Assembly: GCF_019195395.1 (NCBI RefSeq)
Contig: NZ_CP078067.1
Coordinates: forward strand, 434,001-498,000
Source of the DNA: Kaistella faecalis
GTDB taxonomy: Bacteria; Bacteroidota; Bacteroidia; Flavobacteriales; Weeksellaceae
Length of the DNA stretch: 64,000 bases
Reading direction: 5' to 3'
In this document: in pieces, positions 18,925 to 27,248 of the stretch
Position numbering within the stretch: position 1 is the stretch's first letter
Layout: each line of letters opens with the position of its first letter
The notes under the pieces: model-generated
Databases searched by the model: none
What the model was told of the DNA's origin: nothing
Seen by the model: the letters and a program-made list of their open reading frames with translations, nothing else
Position numbers and translations under genes: made by a program

Positions 18925-18963
18925 TAAAAGAAAAATCCCGCCTTGATTTACTCAGGCGGGATT
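18925..18963 (-). terminator. his operon attenuator terminator
   Basis: A 10-bp perfect stem (AATCCCGCCT/AGGCGGGATT, 18934-18943 and 18954-18963) with a 10-base loop is followed on the minus strand by a T-rich run. It lies between the His leader peptide and hisG, where a classical attenuator terminator is expected. Confidence 0.9.
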
Positions 18964-18994
18964 AAATATTTGTTGAATTTACAGCATATCATAA

Positions 18995-19048
18995 TCAGCT
19001 CGCGAGAGTGCAAGTATGAAAATGATGATGATGTAACTGATTGAACAT
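18995..19048 (-). CDS. hisL: his operon leader peptide
   Basis: A 17-codon reading frame, MFNQLHHHHFHTCTLAS, that carries five His codons within six positions and ends in TGA. It starts about 12 bases after the expected transcription start and is followed by the intrinsic terminator and then hisG. This is the arrangement of classical translation-coupled attenuation: ribosomes stall at the His codons when charged tRNA-His is scarce. A pause-type pairing is possible between AATCAG at codons 3-4 and CTGATT at the stop codon. An alternative 5-bp pairing of TGATT with AATCA in the terminator loop could serve as anti-terminator, but it is short and uncertain. The peptide itself probably has no other function. 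Confidence 0.88.
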   Translation of the reverse strand: MFNQLHHHHFHTCTLAS

Positions 19049-19067
19049 TCTGTTTGTTTTGTAGGGA

Positions 19068-19098
19068 CAAATGTATAAACTATTTTTTTATATGCAAA
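19068..19098 (-). promoter_or_regulatory. Promoter of the his operon
   Basis: On the minus strand, TTTG (19095-19098), a 19-bp spacer and TACATTTG (19068-19075) match the Bacteroidota vegetative promoter exactly. It is 20 bp upstream of the hisL start codon. The VOC gene on the other strand has its own -7 box at 19151-19158, so the region is a divergent promoter. Confidence 0.8.
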
Positions 19099-19189
19099 TT
19101 AAAATGTCAAAAAACACATATAATTATCCGGTAGCAAACGGATATTTACTTATATTTGAGTACAATATCACTCTAATCTCACAGATATC

Positions 19190-19588
19190 ATGATAAGCAT
19201 TCAGAAAATTCATACGATCTTATATGTAGAGAATCAGGAAATAAGTACAGACTTTTACACCAAAATTCTGCAACAGCCTAAACAACTGAACGTGCCTGGC
19301 ATGACGGAGTTTGAACTGAGCAGCGACTTTGTTTTAGGACTGATGCCAAACCAGAGTATTGTAAAAATACTTGGAGATAAAACAGTGCCACCGGCTAGCG
19401 GCACGGGAATACCGAGATGTGAACTTTATCTTTACGTAGATGATATTGAAGCGGCACTTAAGAATATTCATGAAAACCAAATTGCAGTGATAAGTGGTTT
19501 ACAGGAGCGAAACTGGGGCGACATGGCTTTCTATTTTGCAGATCCTGACGGACATATCATTGCTTTCGCTAAAAAAATTAAAAACTAA
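19190..19588 (+). CDS. VOC family protein (glyoxalase/bleomycin-resistance fold)
   Basis: A 132-residue protein with the vicinal-oxygen-chelate fold: one beta-alpha-beta-beta-beta module starts at IHTILYVENQEISTDFYTKIL and a second at CELYLYVDDIEAAL, ending with the typical WGDMAFYFADPDGHIIAFA. The terminal Glu metal ligand seen in glyoxalase I is not obvious. The substrate is unknown; relatives include dioxygenases, glyoxalases and antibiotic-binding proteins. A -7 box TATATTTG (19151-19158) lies 31 bp before the ATG. The zinc-ribbon gene follows after only 4 bp, so both are likely co-transcribed. Confidence 0.82.
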   Translation: MISIQKIHTILYVENQEISTDFYTKILQQPKQLNVPGMTEFELSSDFVLGLMPNQSIVKILGDKTVPPASGTGIPRCELYLYVDDIEAALKNIHENQIAVISGLQERNWGDMAFYFADPDGHIIAFAKKIKN

Positions 19589-19592
19589 AAAC

Positions 19593-19940
19593 ATGGAAAA
19601 CTGTCTTGAATGCGGTGATAAAATTATCGGCAGAAGCGATAAGAAATTCTGTAACGACGGTTGCCGGAACGCCTATAATAATAAACACAATAAGGATTCC
19701 ACTAATCTGATGCGCAATATCAATAACAAACTGCGCAAAAACCACCGCATCCTTAGCGAACAGAAATTCACTGAAGGTAAGGCAAAAACAACCCGCAACA
19801 AACTCACTGCAGAAGGTTTCGATTTTGAATATTTCACCAGCCTGAAAATCTATAAAAATGGAGCCGAGTACCGTTTTGTGTACGACATCGGTTACAAATT
19901 ACTGGAGGAAGACTGGATTTTGTTGGTGCGGAAGGAATAA
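19593..19940 (+). CDS. Small zinc-ribbon protein (DUF2116-like)
   Basis: A 115-residue protein. The N-terminus has a zinc-ribbon pattern: CLECGDKI at residues 4-11 and FCNDGCRNAYNNK a little later, that is C-x2-C and C-x3-C pairs. A basic helical middle (NNKLRKNHRIL) and a beta-rich C-terminus (FTSLKIYKNGAEYRFVYDIGYKLLEEDWILLV) follow. It is a conserved Bacteroidota protein of unknown function; binding of nucleic acid is plausible but unproven. The ATG at 19593 is chosen because longer starts read through the VOC gene. Confidence 0.72.
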   Translation: MENCLECGDKIIGRSDKKFCNDGCRNAYNNKHNKDSTNLMRNINNKLRKNHRILSEQKFTEGKAKTTRNKLTAEGFDFEYFTSLKIYKNGAEYRFVYDIGYKLLEEDWILLVRKE

Positions 19941-19950
19941 GTTATATTTG
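19919..19950 (+). promoter_or_regulatory. Promoter of the T9SS type B protein gene
   Basis: TTTG (19919-19922), a 20-bp spacer and TATATTTG (19943-19950) match the consensus exactly. The -33 part lies inside the end of the preceding gene, and the ATG is 15 bp past the -7 box. Confidence 0.75.
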
Positions 19951-19965
19951 AGCATAATTTTTTTA

Positions 19966-22900
19966 ATGAAAAAACCTCTACTTCTCGTCTTTTTCTTATC
20001 GCTTTCCGCTTTACTTTTCAGTCAAAATATTCAACCGAGTTCCAATGCTTTTTTCTACGAGAATAAAGGACAGATCATTGATCAGGATGGCAACGAATAT
20101 CCAGACATCAAATATCTTTTTACATCAAACGGACTCAATGTTCAAATTAAAAATCAAGGATTTTCTTATGATGTATATGAAGTAGAAAAAACTTTAAAAA
20201 AGATATCTAATGAGGTCAAACAAGATCCTTTTAATGATGGTATAAAAGAAAAAAAATACAATTATAAATATGAGTATCACAGAGTTGATATTGATTTTGT
20301 AGGTGCCAATAAAAATCCGGTAATTATTGCTGAAGGTAAATCTGCAGATTACGAAAATTATTACAATAGACCTAACAGACCGGAAGGAATTGAAAAAGTT
20401 TACCGCTACCAAAAAATCACCTATAAAAATTTATACGCAAATATTGACCTGGTTTTCTTCAAACCGGATGACACTTTAAAACCTGTTGAATATAATTTCA
20501 TCGTTAATCCAGGTGGAAAAATATCGAATATCCGATTAAAATTTAAAGGCGCTAAAACGAAACTGAAAAATGGAAAGCTCTCTATGAATCTGCGTTTTGG
20601 GGAAATGCAGGAAAATATTCCACACTCCTGGGAGGAAAATGGAAACTCAAGAAATACGATTGGTGTTGAGTTTACGGATCTAGGAAACGGTATCTTTGGT
20701 TTCAAATCGGAGAAAAACATTTCTGATAAAGTGATGGTGATTGATCCGGTTCCGACAAGAATTTGGAGTACCGATAACTATAATGGAACTCACATTTCAT
20801 GGGGCTATTTAAAAGTTTTAACAGACAAAAACAATAAAATCTATACGCTTGATCAAAGATTGGCAAAATTCGATGTTACCACTGGAACACATATCCAAGG
20901 TGCTACCGGCTCACAAGATTATGGTTATGTCGCAAGTTTCGATGAAAACGGAGTTAAGCGATGGGGACTGTACTTAGGAAATCACCATCACTCTCAAGAC
21001 AATTCTAATAGAATAAGAGATTTTGAACTGGATTCCGAAAACAATTTAATAATTGTTGGAGGAGCCAGAGATGATGCTTCTGGGAATAACACTATAACTA
21101 CACCCGGCTCTTACCAGGAACATTCTATGACCAGTAGTACTATGTATCGGCAAAATGATGGGTTTATAATGAAATTTAATAATGCGGGGCAGAAATTATG
21201 GGGTACTTATTATGGTGGTACCCAGTACGAAATATTTAACAGCATAGAAATTGACTCTCAGGATAATTTGATACTTTCCGGACTCAGCGGAACCCCTAAC
21301 CTTATCTTAAACACTATCCAAAATGTGATCAATGGAAAAAATGAAGGTCAGTTTGTTGCAAAATTTACTAGCAACGGCCAGTATGTTAATGCTTACCTAT
21401 TTCCCGTTTCTTATAATTGGGAATGCTACACAGCCATCGATAAAAACGACAATATTTATCTTTCCACTTCCAGTGGTAAAAGTTTTGCCGGAAATGTTGG
21501 TGGGAATACCAATACACATCAAACAGCCATAATTGGAGCGGAAAATGTTTTTTTGGCTAAAATCGACAGGAATTTCAATTATCAATGGGGAACTTATTTC
21601 GGTGGTCGAAACAGAGATGGGATTTTTTATAATAATGATTACGGGAATACGAAAGTTGAAGAAATAAAATGTGATGAAGACGGTAATATTATAATCGCAG
21701 GAAGGACAGATGCTTTAGAAAAAATTGCAACGCCCGGTACTCACAAGCAAAACAATAGTAATGACTATAATGATATGTATATCGCAAAATTTGCACCCGA
21801 TGGCAAACAAATATGGGGAACCTATTATGGTGATGCCAATCCGCAAACGACAGGAGATGACAATTTATTTTGCTTAGACATTGATGAACATAATAACATT
21901 TTTGTTGGTGGTTGGACTGCAAGTAAAAATAACATTACGACTCCAGATGGTTATATACCGAATTTTGATTTCTATAACCAAGGTTTTTTTTCAAAGTTTA
22001 ACCCAACCGGAAATTTGGTCTGGGGATCATATCTAAAACGGCCAGTTCTAGCGATTCACTCGAAAAATAATTTTGTCTATACTTTCACGAACTTCGAAGT
22101 GATGAAATTTTATGATTGTAAAAACGCAATCAATTATTCCTCTAATTCACCTGTTTGTGTTAATTCTCCAATTAATTTAAAAGCTTCAGGCGGCACCACT
22201 TATTCTTGGACAGGACCAAATGGATTTTCTTCCACCCAACAAAATCCGACGATCCCCAATGCTACTATTTTAAATTCTGGAATATATTCTTGCAATATTT
22301 CAGGCACAGGTGGTTGCGACGGAACTTTCACGATAGAGGTAAAAGTTGAAGACAAAACAGCTCCAGTTCCTACTGTTGCCAATCTTCCTTTAATTACCGG
22401 AAACTGTAAAACAATAATTAAAGTGATTCCAACTGCAACTGATGTTTGTATGGGTAATATTGTCGCTACGACAGCAAATCCGCTACAGTATTCTCTGCCC
22501 GGAAATTATGTGATTACCTGGAAATATGATGATGGTAACGGAAATATCTCCACTCAAAACCAGAATGTAACGATCACCAGTGAGCCTTTGCCGATTGCAA
22601 ATGCAGCACAAAATTTCTGCAAGATCATTTCACCTAAAATTTCCGATCTTCAGATTACGGGAACTTCCATAAAATGGTATAATGCCGCCGGAAATCCCTT
22701 AAGTTCCAACACCGTTTTAACTGACGGTACAAAATATTATGCAAGCCAAACGCTGAATGGCTGCGAAAGTGCCAAAACAGAAGTTAAGGTAACGCTCAAT
22801 GATCCCATGGCACCTACAGGAAGCACTCAGCAGGATTTCTGTTCCGCCCAGAACCCTACGATTTCTCATTTGACCGTAACAGGTCAGAATATAATTTGGT

Positions 22901-23985
22901 ATGATTCAGCAGGTGCGATGTTGACGTCCTCTACTCCACTTTCCGACAGTAAAACTTACTATGCAACGCAAACAGTTGGTGGTTGTGAAAGTACACAGAA
23001 ATTGGCGGTAAAAGTTTCCGTTGCGAATGGCGGAATTCCGGCAAATGATTATGCAACGGCTTTCTGTAATGATATGACAGCCAATACAAAAACCGTAGAT
23101 CTTAATAATTACATAACCAATTTGATTGCCAATACTGCAGGTTTAATTTTTGAATTCTACGATTCAGCCAACCAATTAATTGCTAATCCGGCCAATCAAA
23201 AACTGAATATCGGTCTCAATGCATTTCATGTGAAAATTTCGAATGCGCTTGGCTGTTTTGTCTACGTAAAACTGAATTTAACCTTACATCCAAAACCCGC
23301 ACTGAATCTTCCTGCAAGCGCCGAATTTTGCGCCGGACAGTCGGTAGATTTGGATGCGGGCAGTGGTTTTTCAAGTTACGAATGGAACAAAGATGGTTCT
23401 GGAGCACCAGTTTCAACCAATCAAATTTTAAATGTTACGACAGCCGGAACGTATAACTTAAAGGTGAAAAACAGTTTCGGCTGCGAAAACTCTGCATCGG
23501 TAACCGTGACCCAATCCTCACTCGGAACTATCACGGGAGTTCAAATTGTAAACAGTACCGCGACGGTAATCATGTCGAATTCCGGAGATTTTCTGTATTC
23601 TTTGGATAATGTCGTTTGGCAAAGTTCAAATACATTTACCTATCTGTCGAACGGAAATCATACTGTTTATGTAAAAACTTCGGGAGAATGCGTGATCGGA
23701 CAGATGAACTTCACGATTTTTAACGTTCCGAACAGTTTCACGCCTAATGCTGATGGCATCAATGATATGTGGAAAATAGACGGGATGGAGAATTACCCGA
23801 ATTCTGACATAAAAGTGTACGACAGAAACGGAAAACTGGTTCTGTCAAAAATAACCGCCGGAACTTTTGAATGGGACGGAAAATTTGATTCCCGTGCCCT
23901 TCCCACCGGAAGCTATTGGTATATTATTAAAGTTTCTGACGCCCGTATCCTAAACGGTTGGCTATTGATAAAAAACAGGAATTAG
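19966..23985 (+). CDS. Large T9SS type B surface protein (gliding-motility CHU_C family)
   Basis: A 1339-residue secreted protein. It starts with a signal peptide (MKKPLLLVFFLSLSALLFSQ). A beta-rich N-terminal domain follows (about 20-265; ENKGQIIDQDGN, typical of DUF7948-like heads). A repeat region with at least five WGxYxGG-type blades (SBBP-like propeller, about 330-690) comes next, then Cys-containing Ig/PKD-like domains (about 720-1230). The C-terminal about 90 residues are the gliding-motility CHU_C sorting domain, with NSFTPNADGINDMWKI and VYDRNGKLV, which directs export by the type IX system (type B). Adhesion or matrix binding is likely but not shown. I chose the ATG at 19966 because it gives the signal peptide and lies behind a good promoter. 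Confidence 0.9.
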   Translation: MKKPLLLVFFLSLSALLFSQNIQPSSNAFFYENKGQIIDQDGNEYPDIKYLFTSNGLNVQIKNQGFSYDVYEVEKTLKKISNEVKQDPFNDGIKEKKYNYKYEYHRVDIDFVGANKNPVIIAEGKSADYENYYNRPNRPEGIEKVYRYQKITYKNLYANIDLVFFKPDDTLKPVEYNFIVNPGGKISNIRLKFKGAKTKLKNGKLSMNLRFGEMQENIPHSWEENGNSRNTIGVEFTDLGNGIFGFKSEKNISDKVMVIDPVPTRIWSTDNYNGTHISWGYLKVLTDKNNKIYTLDQRLAKFDVTTGTHIQGATGSQDYGYVASFDENGVKRWGLYLGNHHHSQDNSNRIRDFELDSENNLIIVGGARDDASGNNTITTPGSYQEHSMTSSTMYRQNDGFIMKFNNAGQKLWGTYYGGTQYEIFNSIEIDSQDNLILSGLSGTPNLILNTIQNVINGKNEGQFVAKFTSNGQYVNAYLFPVSYNWECYTAIDKNDNIYLSTSSGKSFAGNVGGNTNTHQTAIIGAENVFLAKIDRNFNYQWGTYFGGRNRDGIFYNNDYGNTKVEEIKCDEDGNIIIAGRTDALEKIATPGTHKQNNSNDYNDMYIAKFAPDGKQIWGTYYGDANPQTTGDDNLFCLDIDEHNNIFVGGWTASKNNITTPDGYIPNFDFYNQGFFSKFNPTGNLVWGSYLKRPVLAIHSKNNFVYTFTNFEVMKFYDCKNAINYSSNSPVCVNSPINLKASGGTTYSWTGPNGFSSTQQNPTIPNATILNSGIYSCNISGTGGCDGTFTIEVKVEDKTAPVPTVANLPLITGNCKTIIKVIPTATDVCMGNIVATTANPLQYSLPGNYVITWKYDDGNGNISTQNQNVTITSEPLPIANAAQNFCKIISPKISDLQITGTSIKWYNAAGNPLSSNTVLTDGTKYYASQTLNGCESAKTEVKVTLNDPMAPTGSTQQDFCSAQNPTISHLTVTGQNIIWYDSAGAMLTSSTPLSDSKTYYATQTVGGCESTQKLAVKVSVANGGIPANDYATAFCNDMTANTKTVDLNNYITNLIANTAGLIFEFYDSANQLIANPANQKLNIGLNAFHVKISNALGCFVYVKLNLTLHPKPALNLPASAEFCAGQSVDLDAGSGFSSYEWNKDGSGAPVSTNQILNVTTAGTYNLKVKNSFGCENSASVTVTQSSLGTITGVQIVNSTATVIMSNSGDFLYSLDNVVWQSSNTFTYLSNGNHTVYVKTSGECVIGQMNFTIFNVPNSFTPNADGINDMWKIDGMENYPNSDIKVYDRNGKLVLSKITAGTFEWDGKFDSRALPTGSYWYIIKVSDARILNGWLLIKNRN

Positions 23986-23998
23986 AGGTAAAATTCAT

Positions 23999-24029
23999 TT
24001 TGAAAATCATTTGCTAATCCTTATTTTTG
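23999..24029 (+). promoter_or_regulatory. Promoter of tRNA-Pro
   Basis: TTTG (23999-24002), a 19-bp spacer and TATTTTTG (24022-24029) match the consensus exactly. The tRNA begins 11 bp after the -7 box. Confidence 0.75.
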
Positions 24030-24039
24030 CCTCTGCGTT

Positions 24040-24113
24040 CGGGATGTAGCGCAGCCCGGTAGCGTACTTGCATGGGGTGCAAGGGGTCGCTGGTTCGAAT
24101 CCAGTCATCCCGA
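24040..24113 (+). tRNA. tRNA-Pro (anticodon GGG)
   Basis: A 74-base cloverleaf folds fully. The acceptor stem is CGGGATG/CATCCCG with discriminator A. The D stem is GCGC/GCGT with a GG-containing loop. The anticodon stem CTTGC/GCAAG carries loop ATGGGGT, giving anticodon GGG, and the T loop is TTCGAAT. The C1-G72 first pair is the mark of proline tRNA. The CCA end is not encoded. It has its own promoter and terminator. Confidence 0.95.
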
Positions 24114-24115
24114 CA

Positions 24116-24148
24116 AAAAAAAGAGCAGTTTTTACTGCTCTTTTTATT
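24116..24148. terminator. Terminator after tRNA-Pro and the CvfB gene
   Basis: An inverted repeat (AAAGAGCAGT/ACTGCTCTTT) with a TTTT loop has T runs on both sides. It can stop the tRNA transcript and, from the other strand, the cvfB transcript that ends at 24169. Confidence 0.85.
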
Positions 24149-24168
24149 TTTGATTAATTGAAGTGATT

Positions 24169-25005
24169 TTAATTAAGATCTTCAACCAGTCTTATTTTAT
24201 CTTCTAAAATTTCAATTTTTTTATCCCGGTATAATCCGCCGATGGCTTTCTTAAAATTCTTTTTACTCATCTGAAGTTCTTCCTTGATTTCTTCCGGTTC
24301 AGATTTGTCGGAAAGATAAAGCAAACCGTAATTCTGATTAAGTTTATCAAGAATAATCTGCTGAAACTCATCGTTGTTTTCGTAACCTTCAGGCTGAAGG
24401 GAAACATCGATTTTTCCGTCCTCACGGATGGATTTTATGTAACCAATTTCTTCAGAAAGAGGAAACAGTTTTTTATAAACATCAGAAGCATAAATCAATC
24501 CGATATACTTTTTATTCACAATCACATTCCAGCCCAGTTCGCCTTCACCCATTAAAATCAGATTCACTTTATCGCCTTTGCGGAAAGGCAGATCTTCATA
24601 AGCAGGATTTCTTTTGAATCTGGTAGTTCCGGTAATCAGGTTTAAAAATTCATCAATATAAACGTGAACCAAATATCTTTTTCCTTCTACAATTTTCTGT
24701 TTCTGCTGTTTGTACGGAATGAATAAATCTTTGATAATTCCCCAATCCATAAAAGCACCGCTGGGAAGGCTCTGCACACAATTCATCACTGCAAATTCGC
24801 CTACTTCGGCGTTGGGTTTTTCTGTTGTTGCTTTCAGTCTGTCGTCGTCCTGATACACAAAAACTTCCATTTCCGTCCCGATTTCGGCGTCTTCTGAAGC
24901 AAAAACTTTAGGAAGAAATGCTCTTTCTCCGTTTTCATCTTCCAGAAATAATCCGGAATAATTTTTTTCTGCGATTTTTAATAATTGAGTTTTGCCGAGA
25001 TCCAT
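24169..25005 (-). CDS. S1-like RNA-binding protein of the CvfB/YitL family
   Basis: A 278-residue cytoplasmic protein of the CvfB family: three or more S1-like OB-fold domains followed by a C-terminal winged helix. The starting MDLGKTQLLKIAEKNYSGLFL and the block ASEDAEIGTEMEVFVYQDDDRLKATTEKP, both read in parts, are characteristic. The middle GELGWNVIVNKKYIGLIYASDVY and the winged-helix end LQMSKKNFKKAIGGLYRDKKI also fit. CvfB binds RNA and affects virulence gene expression in Staphylococcus; its role here is unknown. A -7 box TACCTTTG (25034-25041) lies upstream on the minus strand. Confidence 0.88.
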   Translation of the reverse strand: MDLGKTQLLKIAEKNYSGLFLEDENGERAFLPKVFASEDAEIGTEMEVFVYQDDDRLKATTEKPNAEVGEFAVMNCVQSLPSGAFMDWGIIKDLFIPYKQQKQKIVEGKRYLVHVYIDEFLNLITGTTRFKRNPAYEDLPFRKGDKVNLILMGEGELGWNVIVNKKYIGLIYASDVYKKLFPLSEEIGYIKSIREDGKIDVSLQPEGYENNDEFQQIILDKLNQNYGLLYLSDKSEPEEIKEELQMSKKNFKKAIGGLYRDKKIEILEDKIRLVEDLN

Positions 25006-25078
25006 AGGTTAGCCTGATATATATAATTGACTGCAAAGGTATGAAAACTAAAGGAACGGATATTGCTGAAATGGAATT

Positions 25079-25276
25079 ATGCCTTCATCAGTCATCAGAA
25101 AATATTTTTATAAGCCGGAACTCCAGATCCTGACTATTGTTTATGTGTCCGGAGCTGTGTATGACTATCTTGACGTGCCGCAGGAAGTTTTCGATGATTT
25201 CCGCGCGGCTTTTTCGAAAGGGACTTATCTCAATAAAAACATCAAGCCCAATTTCCAGTACGAGAAAAAAGACTGA
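25079..25276 (+). CDS. KTSC domain protein
   Basis: A 65-residue protein that is almost entirely a KTSC domain: SSVIRKYFYKPELQILTIVYVSGAVYDYLDVPQEVFDDF (in parts), then FSKGTYLNKNIKPNF. The final Lys-Thr/Ser-Cys-like part is changed to KGTYLNK. KTSC domains are small and often encoded alone or fused to lysyl-tRNA synthetase; the function is not established. It is convergent with the KOW gene and separated from it by one base. Confidence 0.8.
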   Translation: MPSSVIRKYFYKPELQILTIVYVSGAVYDYLDVPQEVFDDFRAAFSKGTYLNKNIKPNFQYEKKD

Positions 25277-25277
25277 T

Positions 25278-25469
25278 TTATTTCTCAGTAACCTCTACAT
25301 TTTTACCCAAAGTTTTGAACCGGACACCGTTTTCCTGCAAAACTGTAATCGTTATATGGCCGGTTTTACTCAGATTGATATCCTGAACTGTGCCTGATTT
25401 TCCTTTATGCGTTCCGCTGGTTACCCTGCAGAAATCGCCGTCCTTGATTTGCTTTTCTGTACCGTTCAT
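25278..25469 (-). CDS. Small KOW-motif protein
   Basis: A 63-residue protein with a KOW motif (DGDFCRVTSGTHKGKSGTVQDI), as found in ribosomal protein L24 and NusG, so it probably binds RNA or protein on the ribosome or RNA polymerase. It is too short to be L24 and lies away from ribosomal genes. I chose the ATG at 25469; the longer reading from 25505 needs a TTG start and would run into the lpdA terminator. Confidence 0.7.
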   Translation of the reverse strand: MNGTEKQIKDGDFCRVTSGTHKGKSGTVQDINLSKTGHITITVLQENGVRFKTLGKNVEVTEK

Positions 25470-25500
25470 GCTCTTAATTTCAGTAAAATTAAATAATTTA

Positions 25501-25531
25501 ATCAAAAAAAGAGAAGCCGAAGCTTCTCTTT
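25501..25531 (-). terminator. Intrinsic terminator after lpdA
   Basis: A 10-bp stem (AAAGAGAAGC/GCTTCTCTTT) with a CGAA-type loop is followed on the minus strand by seven T residues, 25 bp after the lpdA stop codon. Confidence 0.85.
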
Positions 25532-25555
25532 AAAATATCTTAACTAATTAAAGTC

Positions 25556-26959
25556 TTACATGTGAATCGCAATCTTTCCGGTCGCGTCTAATGCAGCTTC
25601 TTTAATTGCTTCTGCAAAAGTTGGGTGCGCGTGAGACATTCTTGCAATATCTTCAGCACTTGCGCGGTATTCCATTGCGATTACAGCAGCGGCAATCATA
25701 TCGGCAGCTCTTGCTCCAATCATGTGAACGCCTAAAACCTCATCGGTTTTTTCGTCAGCAATGATTTTGATGAAACCATCCAAATCACCGGAAGCACGGC
25801 TTCTTCCCAAAGCTCTCATCGGGAAATTACCCACTTTAATGGCAACGCCTTCTGCTTTCAGCTGTTCTTCAGTTTTTCCAACTGCAGCAACTTCCGGCCA
25901 GGTATAAACTACTCCAGGAATTAAATTGTAATTGATGTGCGGTTTTTGTCCGGCAAGCTGTTCGGCCACCAAAACGCCCTCTTCAGATGCTTTGTGTGCC
26001 AACATCGCTCCGGCAACTACATCACCGATTGCATAAATATTTGAAACGTTAGTCTGTAAATGCTCATTGGTTTTCACTCTTCCTCTTTCGTCCAGATCAA
26101 CACCGGCTTTTTCAAGGGAAAGTCCGTCAGTGTAAGGTTTTCTACCTACAGAAACCAAAACATAATCGCCTTCTACCACTACTTCTTCGCCTTTTTTGTC
26201 TTTCGCGGTAACTTTTACGGTATCGCCGTTTCTTTCAACCGCCTGAACCGCCGTAGAAAGCATGAATTTCATTCCCTGTTTTCTTAAAACTTTATTGAGT
26301 TCTTTCGATAAAGCACCATCCATGGTTGGGATGATTTTATCCATAAATTCAACCACCGTTACTTCAGAACCTAATCTTTTGTATACTGATCCCAACTCAA
26401 GACCAATCACACCGCCGCCGATTACCACTAAATGTTTCGGGATTTCTTTAAGGTTTAAAGCTTCGGTAGAAGTAATTACTCTTTCTTTATCCAGCGTAAT
26501 AAAAGGAAGCGAACTTGGTTTGGAACCTGTCGCAATAATGGTGTATTTTGAATCGATGGTTTCTGTAGAACCGTCGTTTTTCGTTACTTTAATCTGAGTC
26601 GCAGATTCGAAACTTCCAACACCTTCGAAAACAGTGATTTTGTTTTTGTCCATCAAAAAGGTAATTCCTTTCGTCGTTTGATCTACCACTTCATTTTTTC
26701 TCGCAATCATTCGTACCAGATCTGCTTTTGGCTCGTCGATGATAATTCCGTGATTGGCGAAATTGTGTTTTGCGTTTTCGAAATGTTCTGAACTGTCCAA
26801 AAGTGCTTTAGAAGGGATACATCCAACATTCAGACAGGTACCGCCCATTGTAGGATATTTTTCTATAATAGCTGTTTTTAAACCCAACTGTGCGCAACGG
26901 ATTGCAGCAACATATCCTCCAGGACCGGAACCGATAACGGTAACATCGAATTGACTCAT
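25556..26959 (-). CDS. lpdA: Dihydrolipoyl dehydrogenase
   Basis: The E3 component that reoxidises lipoyl groups of the 2-oxoacid dehydrogenase and glycine-cleavage complexes, using FAD and NAD. The 467 residues are the standard length. The FAD motif GSGPGGYVAAI is at 10-20, the redox disulfide C42/C47 is in GGTCLNVGCIPSK, the NAD motif GGGVIGLELG is central, and the base pair H445/E450 is in HPTFAE. A -7 box TAAATTTG (26998-27005, minus strand) lies 39 bp upstream. It is not next to its E1/E2 genes, as often in this phylum. Confidence 0.96.
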   Translation of the reverse strand: MSQFDVTVIGSGPGGYVAAIRCAQLGLKTAIIEKYPTMGGTCLNVGCIPSKALLDSSEHFENAKHNFANHGIIIDEPKADLVRMIARKNEVVDQTTKGITFLMDKNKITVFEGVGSFESATQIKVTKNDGSTETIDSKYTIIATGSKPSSLPFITLDKERVITSTEALNLKEIPKHLVVIGGGVIGLELGSVYKRLGSEVTVVEFMDKIIPTMDGALSKELNKVLRKQGMKFMLSTAVQAVERNGDTVKVTAKDKKGEEVVVEGDYVLVSVGRKPYTDGLSLEKAGVDLDERGRVKTNEHLQTNVSNIYAIGDVVAGAMLAHKASEEGVLVAEQLAGQKPHINYNLIPGVVYTWPEVAAVGKTEEQLKAEGVAIKVGNFPMRALGRSRASGDLDGFIKIIADEKTDEVLGVHMIGARAADMIAAAVIAMEYRASAEDIARMSHAHPTFAEAIKEAALDATGKIAIHM

Positions 26960-27055
26960 TTTTATTTTTGTTTGATTTATTAAAAATTAAAGCTGCACAA
27001 ATTTACAAAATATTTTCCCGTTTTACCCGTGTCGTTTTCGATAGATTTTCCTGCA

Positions 27056-27139
27056 CTTTTCAGGAGCCGGGAACCTGCTTTCCGCTTTTTCTTTTGCGCC
27101 ACTTCGTTCTGCAAAAGGATGCCGCTGCAATCAGGGCTA
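27056..27139 (-). repeat. Dispersed hairpin element, divergent copy C
   Basis: Read on the minus strand it runs from AGCCCTGATTGCAGCGG, through a hairpin (CTTTTGC/GCAAAAG, 27091-27097 and 27111-27117), to AGCGGAAAGCAGG and CTCCTGAAAA. This is the same order of blocks as in copies A (35413-35534) and B (46880-47002). A small extra inverted repeat (GGGCT/AGCCC) flanks its 5' end. It fills most of the gap between the ribonucleotide reductase terminator and the lpdA promoter. Confidence 0.65.
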
Positions 27140-27202
27140 TGAAAGCCCGATTTTAATTAAAAAACATACTCAATAATGTTATAGTTCAAAATAACTGACA
27201 CT

Positions 27203-27233
27203 AAAAAAGACGCAAAAATCGCGTCTTTTTTTT
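27203..27233 (-). terminator. Intrinsic terminator after the ribonucleotide reductase gene
   Basis: An 11-bp stem (AAAAAAGACGC/GCGTCTTTTTT) with loop AAAAATC lies 16 bp beyond the stop codon. T-rich runs occur on both sides. Confidence 0.85.
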
Positions 27234-27248
27234 CAGATTAAACTTCTT

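Noticed and set aside
20750-22060. Repeats inside the large T9SS protein considered as a DNA repeat array or CRISPR
   Set aside because: The repeats are at protein level (WGxYxGG blades) with diverged DNA, irregular spacing and no spacers; they are propeller blades.
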